NCBI RefSeq assembly: GCF_019048265.1
Contig: NZ_CP077311.1
Span: 2,179,001 to 2,243,000 of the forward strand
Reading direction: 5' to 3'
DNA: 64,000 bases
Source of the DNA: Aeromonas sp. FDAARGOS 1405
GTDB taxonomy: Bacteria > Pseudomonadota > Gammaproteobacteria > Enterobacterales > Aeromonadaceae
Notes under the pieces: model-generated
The model's database searches: none
The model's input: only the letters and a program-made list of their open reading frames with translations
Told to the model about the DNA's origin: nothing
Part shown: positions 27,722 through 38,897 of the stretch, piece after piece
Layout: every line of letters begins with the position of its first letter
Numbering within the stretch: position 1 is the stretch's first letter
Made by a program: the position numbers and the translations under genes

Positions 27722-28617
27722 CAGATACCACCTACTGCGGCTTTGTCGCCATCGTGGGCCGCCCGAATGTGGGCAAGTCCACCCTGCTCAACAAGCTGCT
27801 TGGCCAGAAGGTCAGCATTACCTCGAAGAAGCCCCAGACCACCCGTCACCGTATTTTGGGGATCGACACCGAGGATAACTACCAGACCATCTATGTAGAT
27901 ACCCCGGGTCTGCACATTGAAGAGAAACGGGCCATCAACCGCCTGATGAACCGTGCCGCCACCAGTTCGCTGGGTGATGTGGCCATGGTGGTGTTCATGG
28001 TCGACGGTACCCACTGGACCAAAGACGACGAGATGGTGCTGGGCAAGCTGCGCAATCTCAAGTGCCCTGTGGTGCTGGCGGTCAACAAGATTGACAACGT
28101 CAAAGAGAAAGAAGATCTGCTGCCCCACCTCGAGTGGCTGGGCCAACAGATGAACTTCGCCCATATTCTGCCCATCAGTGCCGAAAAGGGCACCAACGTG
28201 GAGAAGATCCGCGAGTGGGCCAAGGATCTGCTGCCGGAAAACGTCCACTTCTTCCCGGAAGATTACGTGACCGACCGCTCCTCCCGCTTTATGGCCTCCG
28301 AAATCATCCGCGAGAAGCTGATGCGCTTTACCGGTGAGGAGCTGCCCTACTCGGTGACGGTGGAGATCGAGCGCTTCAAGGTGGAAGAGAATGGCCTCTA
28401 TCACATCCACGGCCTGATCCTGGTCGAGCGCGATGGCCAGAAGAAGATGGTCATCGGCAACAAGGGCGAGAAGATCAAGACCATCGGCACCGAAGCGCGC
28501 CTCGATATGGAGCGTCTGTTCCAGAACAAGGTGCACCTCGAGCTGTGGGTCAAGGTCAAGTCGGGCTGGGCTGATGATGAGCGCGCCCTGCGTAGCCTCG
28601 GGTATGGCGACGACTGA
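27718..28617 (+). CDS. era: GTPase Era
   Basis: Era is an essential GTPase that binds 16S rRNA and helps assemble the 30S subunit. The 299-residue protein has G1 GRPNVGKS (residues 14-21), G3 DTPG, G4 NKID, and a C-terminal KH domain with the [11 protein letters not shown] loop. It overlaps rnc by four bases and is followed directly by recO, whose TTG start is the next codon after the era stop in the same frame. Confidence 0.96.
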   Translation: MTDTTYCGFVAIVGRPNVGKSTLLNKLLGQKVSITSKKPQTTRHRILGIDTEDNYQTIYVDTPGLHIEEKRAINRLMNRAATSSLGDVAMVVFMVDGTHWTKDDEMVLGKLRNLKCPVVLAVNKIDNVKEKEDLLPHLEWLGQQMNFAHILPISAEKGTNVEKIREWAKDLLPENVHFFPEDYVTDRSSRFMASEIIREKLMRFTGEELPYSVTVEIERFKVEENGLYHIHGLILVERDGQKKMVIGNKGEKIKTIGTEARLDMERLFQNKVHLELWVKVKSGWADDERALRSLGYGDD

Positions 28618-29328
28618 TTGCTGACCCCGGCTTTCGTCATCCATAGTCGGCCCTATCGGGAGACCAGCCAGCTGGTCGAGGTCTTCACCCAGGATAGTGG
28701 CCGATTTACCCTGGTGGCTCGCGGTTCTCGCGGGCCACGCTCCCCTCTCAAGGGGCTGTTGCAGCCCTTTACCCTGCTCACCATCGCCTGGCGCGGCAAG
28801 GGGGATCTCAAGAATCTCACCCAGGTCGAATGCCCGGATCACTCCCTGCGACTCGGCGGTGATCGCCTCTTCTACGGCCTCTATCTCAACGAGCTGGTTT
28901 ACTACCTGCTGGAAGCGCACACCCCGTTCCCCGAAGTATTCGACGCCTATGCCCGTGCCATCATGGCGCTGGCCGACGGCGAGACGCCGGAGCTGCCGCT
29001 GCGTCGCTTCGAGTTCCTGCTGTTGCAGGCGCTCGGCTATGCGGTGGATTTCGAATACACGGCGGACGACGAGTCGCCCATCGAGCCGACCTTGCTCTAT
29101 GGCTTCGAGCGTGAATTGGGCTTTGTTGCTTGCGAGCGGGCGCCGGATCCCCGTACCCTGTTTCTCGGTGCCCACCTGCTCGCCTTTGCCGAGGGACGTT
29201 TCGATTCCCCTCCCTTGCTGCAGGCGGCCAAACGTTTCAGCCGACTGGCACTGCAACCCTATCTGGGCAAACGTCAGCTAAAGAGCCGGGAGCTGTTTTT
29301 AAAACGCAAAGCCAGTATGCAAGGCTGA
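28618..29328 (+). CDS. recO: DNA repair protein RecO
   Basis: RecO works with RecR to load RecA on SSB-coated DNA. The 236-residue protein has an N-terminal OB fold (FVIHSRPYRETSQLVEVFT, then FTLVARGSRGPRS) and a helical domain ending in AAKRFSRLALQPYLG and LKSRELFL, typical of RecO. The start appears to be TTG at 28618. It is immediately after the era stop and in frame with it, so no upstream start is possible and translation probably depends on era coupling. Homologues start at a comparable position, and the next in-frame start would remove part of the OB fold. Confidence 0.9.
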   Translation: MLTPAFVIHSRPYRETSQLVEVFTQDSGRFTLVARGSRGPRSPLKGLLQPFTLLTIAWRGKGDLKNLTQVECPDHSLRLGGDRLFYGLYLNELVYYLLEAHTPFPEVFDAYARAIMALADGETPELPLRRFEFLLLQALGYAVDFEYTADDESPIEPTLLYGFERELGFVACERAPDPRTLFLGAHLLAFAEGRFDSPPLLQAAKRFSRLALQPYLGKRQLKSRELFLKRKASMQG

Positions 29329-29412
29329 CACAGATTACAGACATACGGATATTGGCGCGGTGTGATTCGCTGACCGCGCAGTCAACAGATGAAGCCTTTC
29401 AAGGAGTTCTCA

Positions 29413-30150
29413 ATGAGTGAAATCTATCTGGGTGTGAACATCGACCATATCGCGACTCTGCGCAACGCCCGTGGCACCCAGTATCCGGATCCGGTACAGG
29501 CCGCTTTTGTGGCAGAACAGGCAGGGGCCGATGGCATTACCGTGCATCTGCGTGAAGATCGCCGCCACATCACCGATCGCGATGTGGAGATCCTGCGCCA
29601 GACTATCCAGACCAGAATGAACTTGGAGATGGCGGTGACCGAAGAGATGATCGGCATCGCCTGCCGTATCAAGCCCCACTTCGTCTGTCTGGTGCCGGAG
29701 AAGCGCACCGAAGTGACCACCGAGGGCGGTCTGGACGTGGCCGGTCAGCTGGACAAGGTGACTGACGCAGTTGCCCGCCTCTCCGCGGTGGGGGCTCAGG
29801 TATCCCTCTTTATCGACGCCGACCCAATCCAGATCGATGCAGCTGCTGAGAGTGGCGCCCCCTTTATCGAGATCCACACCGGCCGCTATGCCGATGCCAC
29901 CACAGATGCCGAGCGCAACGCCGAGTTCAAGCGCATCGCCGCCGGCGCCTCCTATGCCGCTGGCAAGGGGCTCAAGGTCAATGCCGGCCACGGTCTGCAC
30001 TACCACAACGTCAAGGCCATTGCCGCCATCCCCGAGCTCTATGAGCTCAATATCGGCCACGCCATCATCGGCCGCGCCGCCTTCGACGGTCTGGCCAAGG
30101 CGGTGAGCGATATGCGCCTGCTGATGCAGGAAGCCCGTCAGGGGATCTAA
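29413..30150 (+). CDS. pdxJ: Pyridoxine 5'-phosphate synthase PdxJ
   Basis: PdxJ condenses 1-deoxyxylulose 5-phosphate with 3-amino-1-hydroxyacetone phosphate, the last ring-forming step of vitamin B6 synthesis. The 245-residue TIM barrel has the N-terminal [13 protein letters not shown], the active-site HLREDRRH and the C-terminal [13 protein letters not shown] 29413 has AAGGAG 6 bases upstream; the 8-codon upstream extension does not. In E. coli acpS follows pdxJ. Here a terminator and a convergent amino-sugar cluster follow instead. Confidence 0.96.
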   Translation: MSEIYLGVNIDHIATLRNARGTQYPDPVQAAFVAEQAGADGITVHLREDRRHITDRDVEILRQTIQTRMNLEMAVTEEMIGIACRIKPHFVCLVPEKRTEVTTEGGLDVAGQLDKVTDAVARLSAVGAQVSLFIDADPIQIDAAAESGAPFIEIHTGRYADATTDAERNAEFKRIAAGASYAAGKGLKVNAGHGLHYHNVKAIAAIPELYELNIGHAIIGRAAFDGLAKAVSDMRLLMQEARQGI

Positions 30151-30187
30151 TGCTTCGGGCACTGGCAACGCACAGTGGCCATATGAA

Positions 30188-30223
30188 ACAAAAGGGACGC
30201 CATGGCGTCCCTTTTGTTGTTTC
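30188..30223. terminator. Bidirectional terminator between pdxJ and malY
   Basis: A perfect 14-bp stem (30188-30201 with 30204-30217) has T-rich tails on both strands (TTGTTT on plus, TTTTGTTTC on minus), placed between two convergent genes. Confidence 0.9.
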
Positions 30224-30247
30224 TGCCGATGGGAATATCGACAGCCG

Positions 30248-31492
30248 TCAGGCCTGCTGCTGTGTCCATTTTCCCAGACGCTGCAGCGCCTCACCAAGCA
30301 GCTGGCGGGAGGTGCCTATGTTGATCCGCACATACTCTTCGCCATCGCTGACGTAGTGGGAGCCATCTTCGATGATGACACCAGCTTCGACTGCCCATCT
30401 GTGGGTCACCTCACTTGCGCTCATTCCGCTCCCTTTGGTATTGACCCAGACCAGATAGGAGGCATCCATCGGCATGACTTGGAAGTCGGGCAGATTCTCC
30501 CTGAAGTAGCGCGCCAGCAGGGCGTAGTTCTCTCTCAGATAGAGATTCAATTCGGCCAGCCATGCATCGCACTCGTTATAGGCGGTGATAATTCCCCAGA
30601 GCCCGAACACATTGGGAGAGGTGATGGAGTTCTGCTCAAGGCGCGCTCTGAAGCGGTTTCTTATCTGCGGATTTGGAATGATGCTGTAGGAGGTTTTCAA
30701 TCCGCCCAGATTGAATGCCTTGTTGGGCGAGCTCATCAGCATCATGTTGTTGCAGTAACGCTCCTCCAGTGCCAGAAAGGAGACGAACTCGCCATGGATG
30801 ATGTGCTCTGCATGCACTTCATCGACCATCATCAACACCTGATGGCGCAGGCAGATGTCGGCAACGGCTTCCAGCTCGGCCTGACTCCAGATCCTGCCCG
30901 ACGGGTTATGGGGCGAGCAGAGAAAATAGATTTTGGGCTTGTGGCTAATGATCTGCTCCTCCAGCTTCGCCAGATCGATCCGGTATCGTCCTTTGTTCAG
31001 GGCTAACGGGTTGGCGACAACCTTGACCCCCTGCCTTTCGGCCGCCTTGGCAAAGGGATCATAGACAGGGGTGTTCATGATGATGCTGTCACCCGGCTGG
31101 CAGAATGCCTGCACCGTGTAGTGCAGGGTGGAGACGGTACCATAGGAGAGGGTGATCCACTCCCGTTCCACCGCGACCTTGTGGTGGCGGGCCTGGAAGT
31201 TGATGACCGCCTCGTAGAAATCATCGATGCAGTGGGTGTAGCTGAAGGTGCCCCAGCTGATGATTTCGCTGAACTTGCGAGCCACAGCCGGCGGCGATTT
31301 GAAATCCATATCGGCAATCCACATGGGAATGCTGTCGGCGGGAACGGGGCCAAAGCGGCTCTCGATCACTTTCATATCCCACTTGCGGCATTTGTCGCTG
31401 ATGCGATCTGCCAACTCGTCGAAACGGGAGAGTTGCAAGTCGGCAGAGGGGGTTGGGAGGCGCAGGGCCTCCCGATCTTTACAGGAGAGCAT
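30248..31492 (-). CDS. malY: PLP-dependent MalY/PatB-type aminotransferase-fold beta-lyase
   Basis: This 414-residue fold type I PLP enzyme belongs to the MalY/PatB subgroup, whose members have cystathionine or cysteine-S-conjugate beta-lyase activity. Visible PLP-site elements are SPHNPSGR (N196), DEVHAEH (D224) and the Schiff-base lysine in SSPNKAFNLGG (K258). In E. coli malY follows malX and its product also dampens MalT activity. Here it again follows a malX homologue, with a 14-base overlap, but at the 3' end of an aga operon. AAGGA lies 9 bases before ATG 31492, inside the end of the transporter gene. The physiological substrate is unknown. Confidence 0.85.
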   Translation of the reverse strand: MLSCKDREALRLPTPSADLQLSRFDELADRISDKCRKWDMKVIESRFGPVPADSIPMWIADMDFKSPPAVARKFSEIISWGTFSYTHCIDDFYEAVINFQARHHKVAVEREWITLSYGTVSTLHYTVQAFCQPGDSIIMNTPVYDPFAKAAERQGVKVVANPLALNKGRYRIDLAKLEEQIISHKPKIYFLCSPHNPSGRIWSQAELEAVADICLRHQVLMMVDEVHAEHIIHGEFVSFLALEERYCNNMMLMSSPNKAFNLGGLKTSYSIIPNPQIRNRFRARLEQNSITSPNVFGLWGIITAYNECDAWLAELNLYLRENYALLARYFRENLPDFQVMPMDASYLVWVNTKGSGMSASEVTHRWAVEAGVIIEDGSHYVSDGEEYVRINIGTSRQLLGEALQRLGKWTQQQA

Positions 31493-33014
31493 CGAGATTA
31501 TCCTTCACGGTTTGAACCTGAGCGCCAATGATGACCTGCACGCTGTGCTCGTCGATCTTGACGACGGAGAGGGCGCCAGCCTGTTTCAGGATCTTCTCCT
31601 GCAACTTGCCCATATCGTGTACCACCAGTCTCAGCCGGGTGACGCAGTTGTCCAGGCTGACGATATTCTCCTTGCCACCGAGGGCACTCAGGATCACGGC
31701 CGGGTCGTGTTTCGCAATCTGGATATCATCGACCTCATCCCTGCCGGGGGTCTTGATGTCATATTTCTTGATGTACCAGTAGAAGACGGTGAAATAGATG
31801 GCAGACCAGATAAGGCCAATGGGAATTATCAGATACCACTTGGTTTGCCAGCCCTGCATGATGCCGAAAATAAGCAGGTCGAGTGCACTGCCATCGGTAT
31901 TGCCGATGGTGACGCCACACATGGCCACCACAAAGAGCGCGGCGCCGGTCATAAAGACATGGAACAGATAGAGTACCGGCGCGACAAACAGGAACAGGAA
32001 TTCGATGGGCTCGGAAATACCGGTCACGATAGAGACCAGTACCCCGGAGATAATCAGGCTCTTGATTCTGGTTCGATTGCCGGGCGTGGCTGCCATATAC
32101 ATGGCCAACGCTGCAGCAGGCAGACCGAATATAAAGGTCGGCATAAACCCTTGCGACAGGAAGGCGGTTGCTGCCGGGCTGATGGGTTCACCCGCTTTCA
32201 ACTGGGCGAAGAAGATATTGAGCGCGCCGGAAATGGTTTCGCCATTGACCAGCTCGGTACCGCCTGCCGGGGTAAAGCGCACCATGGCCAGCATGATGTG
32301 GTGCAAACCGAGCGGTTTGAGCAGGTTGATGGCCACGCCGTAGAGGAAGGCACCAAAAGAGCCGGCAGAGATGATCATGTTGCCGACCGCAGTAATACCG
32401 AGCGCCACATAGTGCCAGAAGAGCGGCATGGCGAGACCTATCAGTGACATGATCAGCACGGTGATAATGGGCACGGAACGCAGGCCGCTGAAGAACGAGA
32501 AGGCGTCGTGCAGTTTGAGGTTATAGAAACGGCGATGGATGAAGTAGGTCACGATCCCCGACACTATGCCACCCAGCACCCCCATGGAGAGGGTCTGAAC
32601 CCCCATCACCATGGCTTGCCCCGCCAGTTTGATATTTTCCGGCGAAGCCAGTTGATTGGTACTGGCAAGATAGAAATTGATCCCGATATTCATCGCCATA
32701 TAGCCGACGAAACCGGAATAGGCCGCGACACCCTTGTTCTTTTCGGTCAATCCCATCGGAATACCGATGGCAAACATGATGGGCAGATAGGTAAAGCCGA
32801 AGCTGCCTACGGTTGCCACCAGATTGAAGACGAGCTGGGTATATTCCCCACCAAGAAAAGGAAAATTATCTATGGTGGAGGGGCTGGTAATGGATGATCC
32901 CACCCCCAGCAGTAATCCCATGAATGCCATCAGAGAGACGGGAAACATAAATGTTTTTCCCAAACTCTGGGCAAATTCCCATACCTTATTTCGCAAGGAT
33001 GCGCGAGCCATCAT
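31479..33014 (-). CDS. malX: PTS transporter, glucose-family EIICB, MalX-like
   Basis: A 511-residue sugar permease of the phosphotransferase system. The EIIC domain (about residues 15-400) has roughly ten membrane helices and the GISEPIEFLFLFV-type motif. After a linker (TPGRD) comes an EIIB domain with the phosphorylation Cys at residue 457 (LDNCVTRLRL). There is no EIIA domain, so it must borrow one such as Crr. It resembles E. coli MalX along its length. GGAG precedes the ATG at 33014. It starts 38 bases after agaY in the same direction with no terminator between, so it probably belongs to the aga transcript. The sugar it carries is not known. Confidence 0.87.
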   Translation of the reverse strand: MMARASLRNKVWEFAQSLGKTFMFPVSLMAFMGLLLGVGSSITSPSTIDNFPFLGGEYTQLVFNLVATVGSFGFTYLPIMFAIGIPMGLTEKNKGVAAYSGFVGYMAMNIGINFYLASTNQLASPENIKLAGQAMVMGVQTLSMGVLGGIVSGIVTYFIHRRFYNLKLHDAFSFFSGLRSVPIITVLIMSLIGLAMPLFWHYVALGITAVGNMIISAGSFGAFLYGVAINLLKPLGLHHIMLAMVRFTPAGGTELVNGETISGALNIFFAQLKAGEPISPAATAFLSQGFMPTFIFGLPAAALAMYMAATPGNRTRIKSLIISGVLVSIVTGISEPIEFLFLFVAPVLYLFHVFMTGAALFVVAMCGVTIGNTDGSALDLLIFGIMQGWQTKWYLIIPIGLIWSAIYFTVFYWYIKKYDIKTPGRDEVDDIQIAKHDPAVILSALGGKENIVSLDNCVTRLRLVVHDMGKLQEKILKQAGALSVVKIDEHSVQVIIGAQVQTVKDNLDALL

Positions 33015-33052
33015 TATTATCTCCCAGACCTGTTACCGTCATTTTATTGTTA

Positions 33053-35096
<2,044 letters not shown>

Positions 35097-35097
<1 letters not shown>

Positions 35098-35537
35098 CAG
35101 ATGCCCTCCTCGACGAGAGCGGCATCTGCCTGACACTCTTTGCTCATCTCATCCGCCAGCGAGGTGAGCCCCCGGTGGCCACAATCAAGGGCCTGCCGGC
35201 GGAATTCACGGGCGCTGAGGCCATCGCGCTCCAGCGCCATCTCCAGCAGCAGTTGCAGGTTGGTACCGGTAATAACCTCCCGCTCTGGCTGGTGCAGTGA
35301 GAGGGTTGAGGCGACCCGAAACGGGGTGCCGCCGAGCAGGTCGGTCAGGAAGACCACGCCATCCCCCTTGTCGACCTCTGCCAGCGCCGCTTCGCACTGT
35401 GCCTGCAGCAGGGCGGTGGTGGAGCTCTCGGGAAAGTCGATGGCGATAACCGCGTCCTGCTCGCCGAGGATCTGCAGCATGGCGCGCTCCAGACCGCTGG
35501 CGAAACCGCCATGACCACAAATGATGATGCCCAACAT
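35097..35537 (-). CDS. agaF: PTS mannose-family EIIA component AgaF
   Basis: A 146-residue cytosolic phosphocarrier that receives phosphate from HPr. The active His9 lies in IICGHGGFASGL, and the LTDLLGGTPF motif of the EIIA-Man fold is at about residues 63-72. It serves the EIIB, EIIC and EIID proteins encoded just upstream. A 48-base gap with a hairpin separates it from EIID, the widest gap inside the operon before malX. Confidence 0.92.
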
Positions 35538-35562
35538 AGTCTGTTCCTTTACTGCAAAGGGG

Positions 35563-35579
35563 GCCGGCTTACTGCCGGC
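35563..35579 (-). other. Intra-operon hairpin between EIID and agaF
   Basis: Two copies of the self-complementary hexamer GCCGGC (35563-35568 and 35574-35579) can form a 6-bp stem with a 5-base loop in the 48-base gap. There is no T tract. It could be a processing or stability element, or chance. Confidence 0.3.
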
Positions 35580-35585
35580 TCCGGA

Positions 35586-36464
35586 TTAGAGGAAACCGGC
35601 GAACTTGCCGACGATACCGAGTACCACTGTGATGACGATGAGGCGCAGCGGGCTCCAGCCTTTGCGGATCAGGGCGTACATCGCCAGGGTGTAGAGCAGC
35701 GGCAGGAAGGCGGGCATCAGCTTGTCGAGCACATCAGCCTGCAGTTTGACGACTGCATCACCGGCAGTAATTTCCAGCGTGGTGCCAAGGCGCACATAGG
35801 TGGCGACCAGTGCGCCGATCACCGTCATACCGACGATGGAGGCGGCATGCCCCACCTTGCGGGTATTGGCCTTGATGACCGGAATCGCCGCCACCCCCAT
35901 GCGGTAGGCGTAGTGCGCCAGACCAAAACGCAGGCCGAAGTGGACCACGTTGAACAGCAGGAAGAAGACCACGGCACCCATGATGGAGCCCTGCAGCGCC
36001 AGATCTGCCCCTATGCCGCCACAGATGGGGAGCAGGGTGAGCCAGAACATGGCATCGCCGATCCCGCCGAGCGGTGCACCAACGGCAATCTTGGTGCTCT
36101 GGATGCTGTTGACGTTCTGCTTGGAGCGCTCCATCGCCAGCACGATCCCCATCACGAAGGTGACCAGGAAGGGGTGGGTGTTGAAGAAACCCATGTGCCC
36201 TTTCATGGCCCGGGAGAGATCCCGCGGATTGGTGTGGATCTTCTGCAGTGCCGGCAGCAACCCATAGAGCCAGCCGGAGGCCTGCATCCGCTCATAGTTG
36301 AAGGAGGCCTGCAGCAGCAGGGAGCGCCAGGCAAAGCGGTTGATATCCTGCTTGGTCAGCTCGGCGCCAAGCTGCTGATCTTCATAGGTGTCGTCGGATT
36401 GTGGCCGGGTATTGTGCGGTTCGGCGCTGGAGATGATCCGCGCAGCTGTGTTGTTAGATGCCAT
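35586..36464 (-). CDS. agaE: PTS mannose-family EIID component (AgaE/AgaD type)
   Basis: This 292-residue membrane protein is the EIID partner of the mannose-type PTS permease. Near the N-terminus it has the family stretch WRSLLLQASFNYERMQASGW, and later GDAMFWLTLLPICGGIGADLALQG. Hydrophobic helices cluster in the middle and at the C-terminus. Its start overlaps the EIIC stop by 11 bases. The naming within the aga family (AgaE versus AgaD) follows operon context and is not decisive. Confidence 0.88.
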   Translation of the reverse strand: MASNNTAARIISSAEPHNTRPQSDDTYEDQQLGAELTKQDINRFAWRSLLLQASFNYERMQASGWLYGLLPALQKIHTNPRDLSRAMKGHMGFFNTHPFLVTFVMGIVLAMERSKQNVNSIQSTKIAVGAPLGGIGDAMFWLTLLPICGGIGADLALQGSIMGAVVFFLLFNVVHFGLRFGLAHYAYRMGVAAIPVIKANTRKVGHAASIVGMTVIGALVATYVRLGTTLEITAGDAVVKLQADVLDKLMPAFLPLLYTLAMYALIRKGWSPLRLIVITVVLGIVGKFAGFL

Positions 36465-37227
36465 CTTCGGTTTCCTCCTGAACAGGACGAGCTTGCGGGG
36501 TGGTGGTACGCATGAAGTCGATCAGGGCCATGGCCAGCGCGGCGGCGGCGATGGCCAGCACCGGCAACTGGAGCCAGGCGGCAGCGACGAAACCGAGGAT
36601 GAAGTAGGGGATATAGACGTTCTTCATCATGATCTTGAGCAGCACGGCAAAACCGATGGCGGGCATGATGCCGCCAGCAACGCCGAGGCCGTCGATGAGG
36701 CGGGCAGGTAGCACGTCGATGGCCGCCTTGGCATGTTCGGCCCCGAAGTAGGTGGGCAGGAAGGCACAGAGGAAGTAGAAAGTGCCCAGCGCCAGCAGTG
36801 CCAGGTAGTTGACCCGCTCGATACCGCGCACGTCAGCCGCTTCGGCCATGCGATCGCAGCGGGACATCACCCCCGACATCACCGAGAAGAGGAAGGTGAT
36901 CCCCATCTGCACGGCAACGGCGAAGGGAACGGCAACCCCTACCGCCACATCCGGCTTGACCCCGGTGGTGATGGCGAAGGTGGCGCCGACTATGGTGCCG
37001 ATAATGACGTTGGGCGGTTGCGCCCCCGCCAGCGGGGCCAACCCCATCCAGACCAGCTCCAGAGTACCGCCCACCAGAATACCGGTAGGCAGGTCGCCGA
37101 GGATGAGGCCAACCAGCGGCCCCAGCACCACGGGACGGTGGAAGTGGGTCAGACCGTTGAACAGGTCGAGTCCGGCGAAAAACGCCAGGATGCCAAGCAG
37201 CAGACCTTGTAACAAACTGATTTCCAT
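36454..37227 (-). CDS. agaW: PTS mannose-family EIIC component (AgaW/AgaC type)
   Basis: A 257-residue permease with about seven hydrophobic segments, including the family landmark LVGLILGDLPTGILVGGTLE near residue 38 and APLAGAQPPNVIIGTIVG. It forms the sugar channel together with EIID. I chose ATG 37227, with AGGA about 9 bases upstream; the adjacent GTG 37230 is possible. It starts 15 bases after the EIIB gene. Whether it corresponds to AgaW (GalNAc) or AgaC (GalN) is not settled by the sequence alone. Confidence 0.87.
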   Translation of the reverse strand: MEISLLQGLLLGILAFFAGLDLFNGLTHFHRPVVLGPLVGLILGDLPTGILVGGTLELVWMGLAPLAGAQPPNVIIGTIVGATFAITTGVKPDVAVGVAVPFAVAVQMGITFLFSVMSGVMSRCDRMAEAADVRGIERVNYLALLALGTFYFLCAFLPTYFGAEHAKAAIDVLPARLIDGLGVAGGIMPAIGFAVLLKIMMKNVYIPYFILGFVAAAWLQLPVLAIAAAALAMALIDFMRTTTPQARPVQEETEDGI

Positions 37228-37242
37228 CACAATTGTCCTTAA

Positions 37243-37716
37243 TCAGAGCAAATTGAAAATGTCCTGTGCCGGTTCGGTCGGCACGCCCTGGACATAGCAC
37301 TCGACACGGGCGTCCCGCAGGGCGCGAAATGCGGTGATGTCCTGTTCGTCCACGGATACGGTCTTGTGGATTTGACGCTTGCCGTCGGCGTAATGCATGT
37401 TGCCGACGTTGATCCGGGAGATGGGGACACCTCCCTGAACCAGGGTGTTGAAATCGGTCGGGTTTTTGCAGACCAGCAGGATCTTCTGGCGATCTGCCGC
37501 CTTGTGGATGTTGTCGATCACCTTCTGGAGCGGCCAGAACCGCACCGCAATGCCTTCGGCCAGCACCATCTCCATCAGGTTCTGCTGGATGGGGTCCTCT
37601 GCCACCTCGTCGTTGGCGACCAGCACCAGATTGGCACCGGCAAAGCCGACCCACTGGACGCCGACCTGACCGTGGATCAGACGCTCATCGATCCGGCTCA
37701 ATACGATATTGGGCAT
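37243..37716 (-). CDS. agaV: PTS mannose-family EIIB component (AgaV/AgaB type)
   Basis: A 157-residue cytosolic EIIB that passes phosphate from AgaF to the incoming amino sugar. The phosphorylated His15 lies in the signature SRIDERLIHGQV. The start ATG overlaps the agaS stop (TGATG), with GGAG 9 bases before it. The operon has one B-C-D-A set, unlike E. coli strains with separate GalNAc and GalN systems. Confidence 0.9.
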   Translation of the reverse strand: MPNIVLSRIDERLIHGQVGVQWVGFAGANLVLVANDEVAEDPIQQNLMEMVLAEGIAVRFWPLQKVIDNIHKAADRQKILLVCKNPTDFNTLVQGGVPISRINVGNMHYADGKRQIHKTVSVDEQDITAFRALRDARVECYVQGVPTEPAQDIFNLL

Positions 37717-38885
37717 CACAGCACTCCTTCTTGGTGGAACGGATAGATATTGACCCCCTGTACGACCCGGTTGACCTGACCGGTGGGGCAGGGATTGTCC
37801 GGGCTGATCCCCAGTCCCAGCGAGGTATGGAAGGCGTAGTACTGGGCATAGAGCAGGTAGCAGAAGGCGAGCTGGGCATCGTCGCCATGCAGGGTGGCGG
37901 GCAAATAGATGTACTCCCCCTCCTCGATGGCGGGATGGCGCTGGTCGGCGATGGCGACCACCCGGGCGGCCTTGTCATCGCTTCGCAGCTCGCGCAGCAG
38001 ATCCAGATCGTATTGCCGGGTGTAAGGGTCGTTGGAGATGAGCAGCACGATGAGCGTCTGTTCGTTGACGACCGATTTCGGACCGTGGCGAAAGCCGGTG
38101 GGGGAGTCGAACATGGCGACCAGACGGCCGGCTGTCAGCTCCAGCAGCTTGAGTGCCGCCTCTTGCGCCACCCCTTGCAGACTGCCGCTGCCAAGATAGA
38201 TGACCCGCTCGGGCAACGGCTCGTTCCAGGCCGGTACGCGCTGCACAACCTGCTCCAGAATAGCGTCGCTGGTAGCGACCAGCTGCTCGCAGTGCTGGCG
38301 GTTGAACCGCTCTGGCAGAAAGAGAGCCAGACAGCTCAGCATCATGCTGGTCAGGCTGCTGGTCATGGCGAAGCTGCGATCATTGGTCTGGGGCGGCATC
38401 AGCAGGGCCAGAGAGTGGGCATCTTGCTGGCAGCGGCGATAGAGCGCCCCTTCACCGTTGCAGGTCAGCACTAGATGGTGGCAGTGGCTGAGCAGCTGGC
38501 TGGCCAGTTCGACCGCCGCCACGCTCTCGGGGCTGTTGCCGGAGCGAGCAAAGGAGATAAGCAGGGTCGGGCAATCTTCGGCCAGATACTCGGCCGGATC
38601 GGTGACGATATCCGTGGTGGCGATCGCCTCGACCCGGGCATGCAGGTGGGCCGAGAGATAGGGGGCGAGCGCCCGACCGGCAAAGGCGGAGGTGCCAGCC
38701 CCGGTCAGGATAATGCGCAGCTCTTGCCGGGCGAGCAGGGGGGCCAGAAAACGGGTCAATGCTGGACGGCACTCCTCGACCATGGCGAGGGTCTCGCGCC
38801 AGGTGGCGGGTTGCTGGCGAATTTCACGGGCAGTCGCCAGGCCATTGGCACTGCGCAACATCTCTTCTGGATAACCAAGGATCAT
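37716..38885 (-). CDS. agaS: Galactosamine-6-phosphate deaminase/isomerase AgaS
   Basis: A 389-residue protein with two SIS (sugar isomerase) domains, about residues 45-190 (LTGAGTSAFAG, then SFARSGNSPES) and 215-360 (YLGSGSLQG, then DSPTGFRHGPKSVV). AgaS converts galactosamine 6-phosphate to tagatose 6-phosphate and ammonia in E. coli and Shewanella. No separate agaI gene is present, which fits AgaS being the working deaminase here. It lies 12 bases after agaZ. Confidence 0.9.
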   Translation of the reverse strand: MILGYPEEMLRSANGLATAREIRQQPATWRETLAMVEECRPALTRFLAPLLARQELRIILTGAGTSAFAGRALAPYLSAHLHARVEAIATTDIVTDPAEYLAEDCPTLLISFARSGNSPESVAAVELASQLLSHCHHLVLTCNGEGALYRRCQQDAHSLALLMPPQTNDRSFAMTSSLTSMMLSCLALFLPERFNRQHCEQLVATSDAILEQVVQRVPAWNEPLPERVIYLGSGSLQGVAQEAALKLLELTAGRLVAMFDSPTGFRHGPKSVVNEQTLIVLLISNDPYTRQYDLDLLRELRSDDKAARVVAIADQRHPAIEEGEYIYLPATLHGDDAQLAFCYLLYAQYYAFHTSLGLGISPDNPCPTGQVNRVVQGVNIYPFHQEGVL

Positions 38886-38897
38886 GTCTGCAACTCC

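Noticed and set aside
31248..32447. A 399-codon plus-strand frame opposite malY/malX
   Set aside because: Its low-complexity, polar translation is the complement of membrane-protein codons; it is a shadow of malX.
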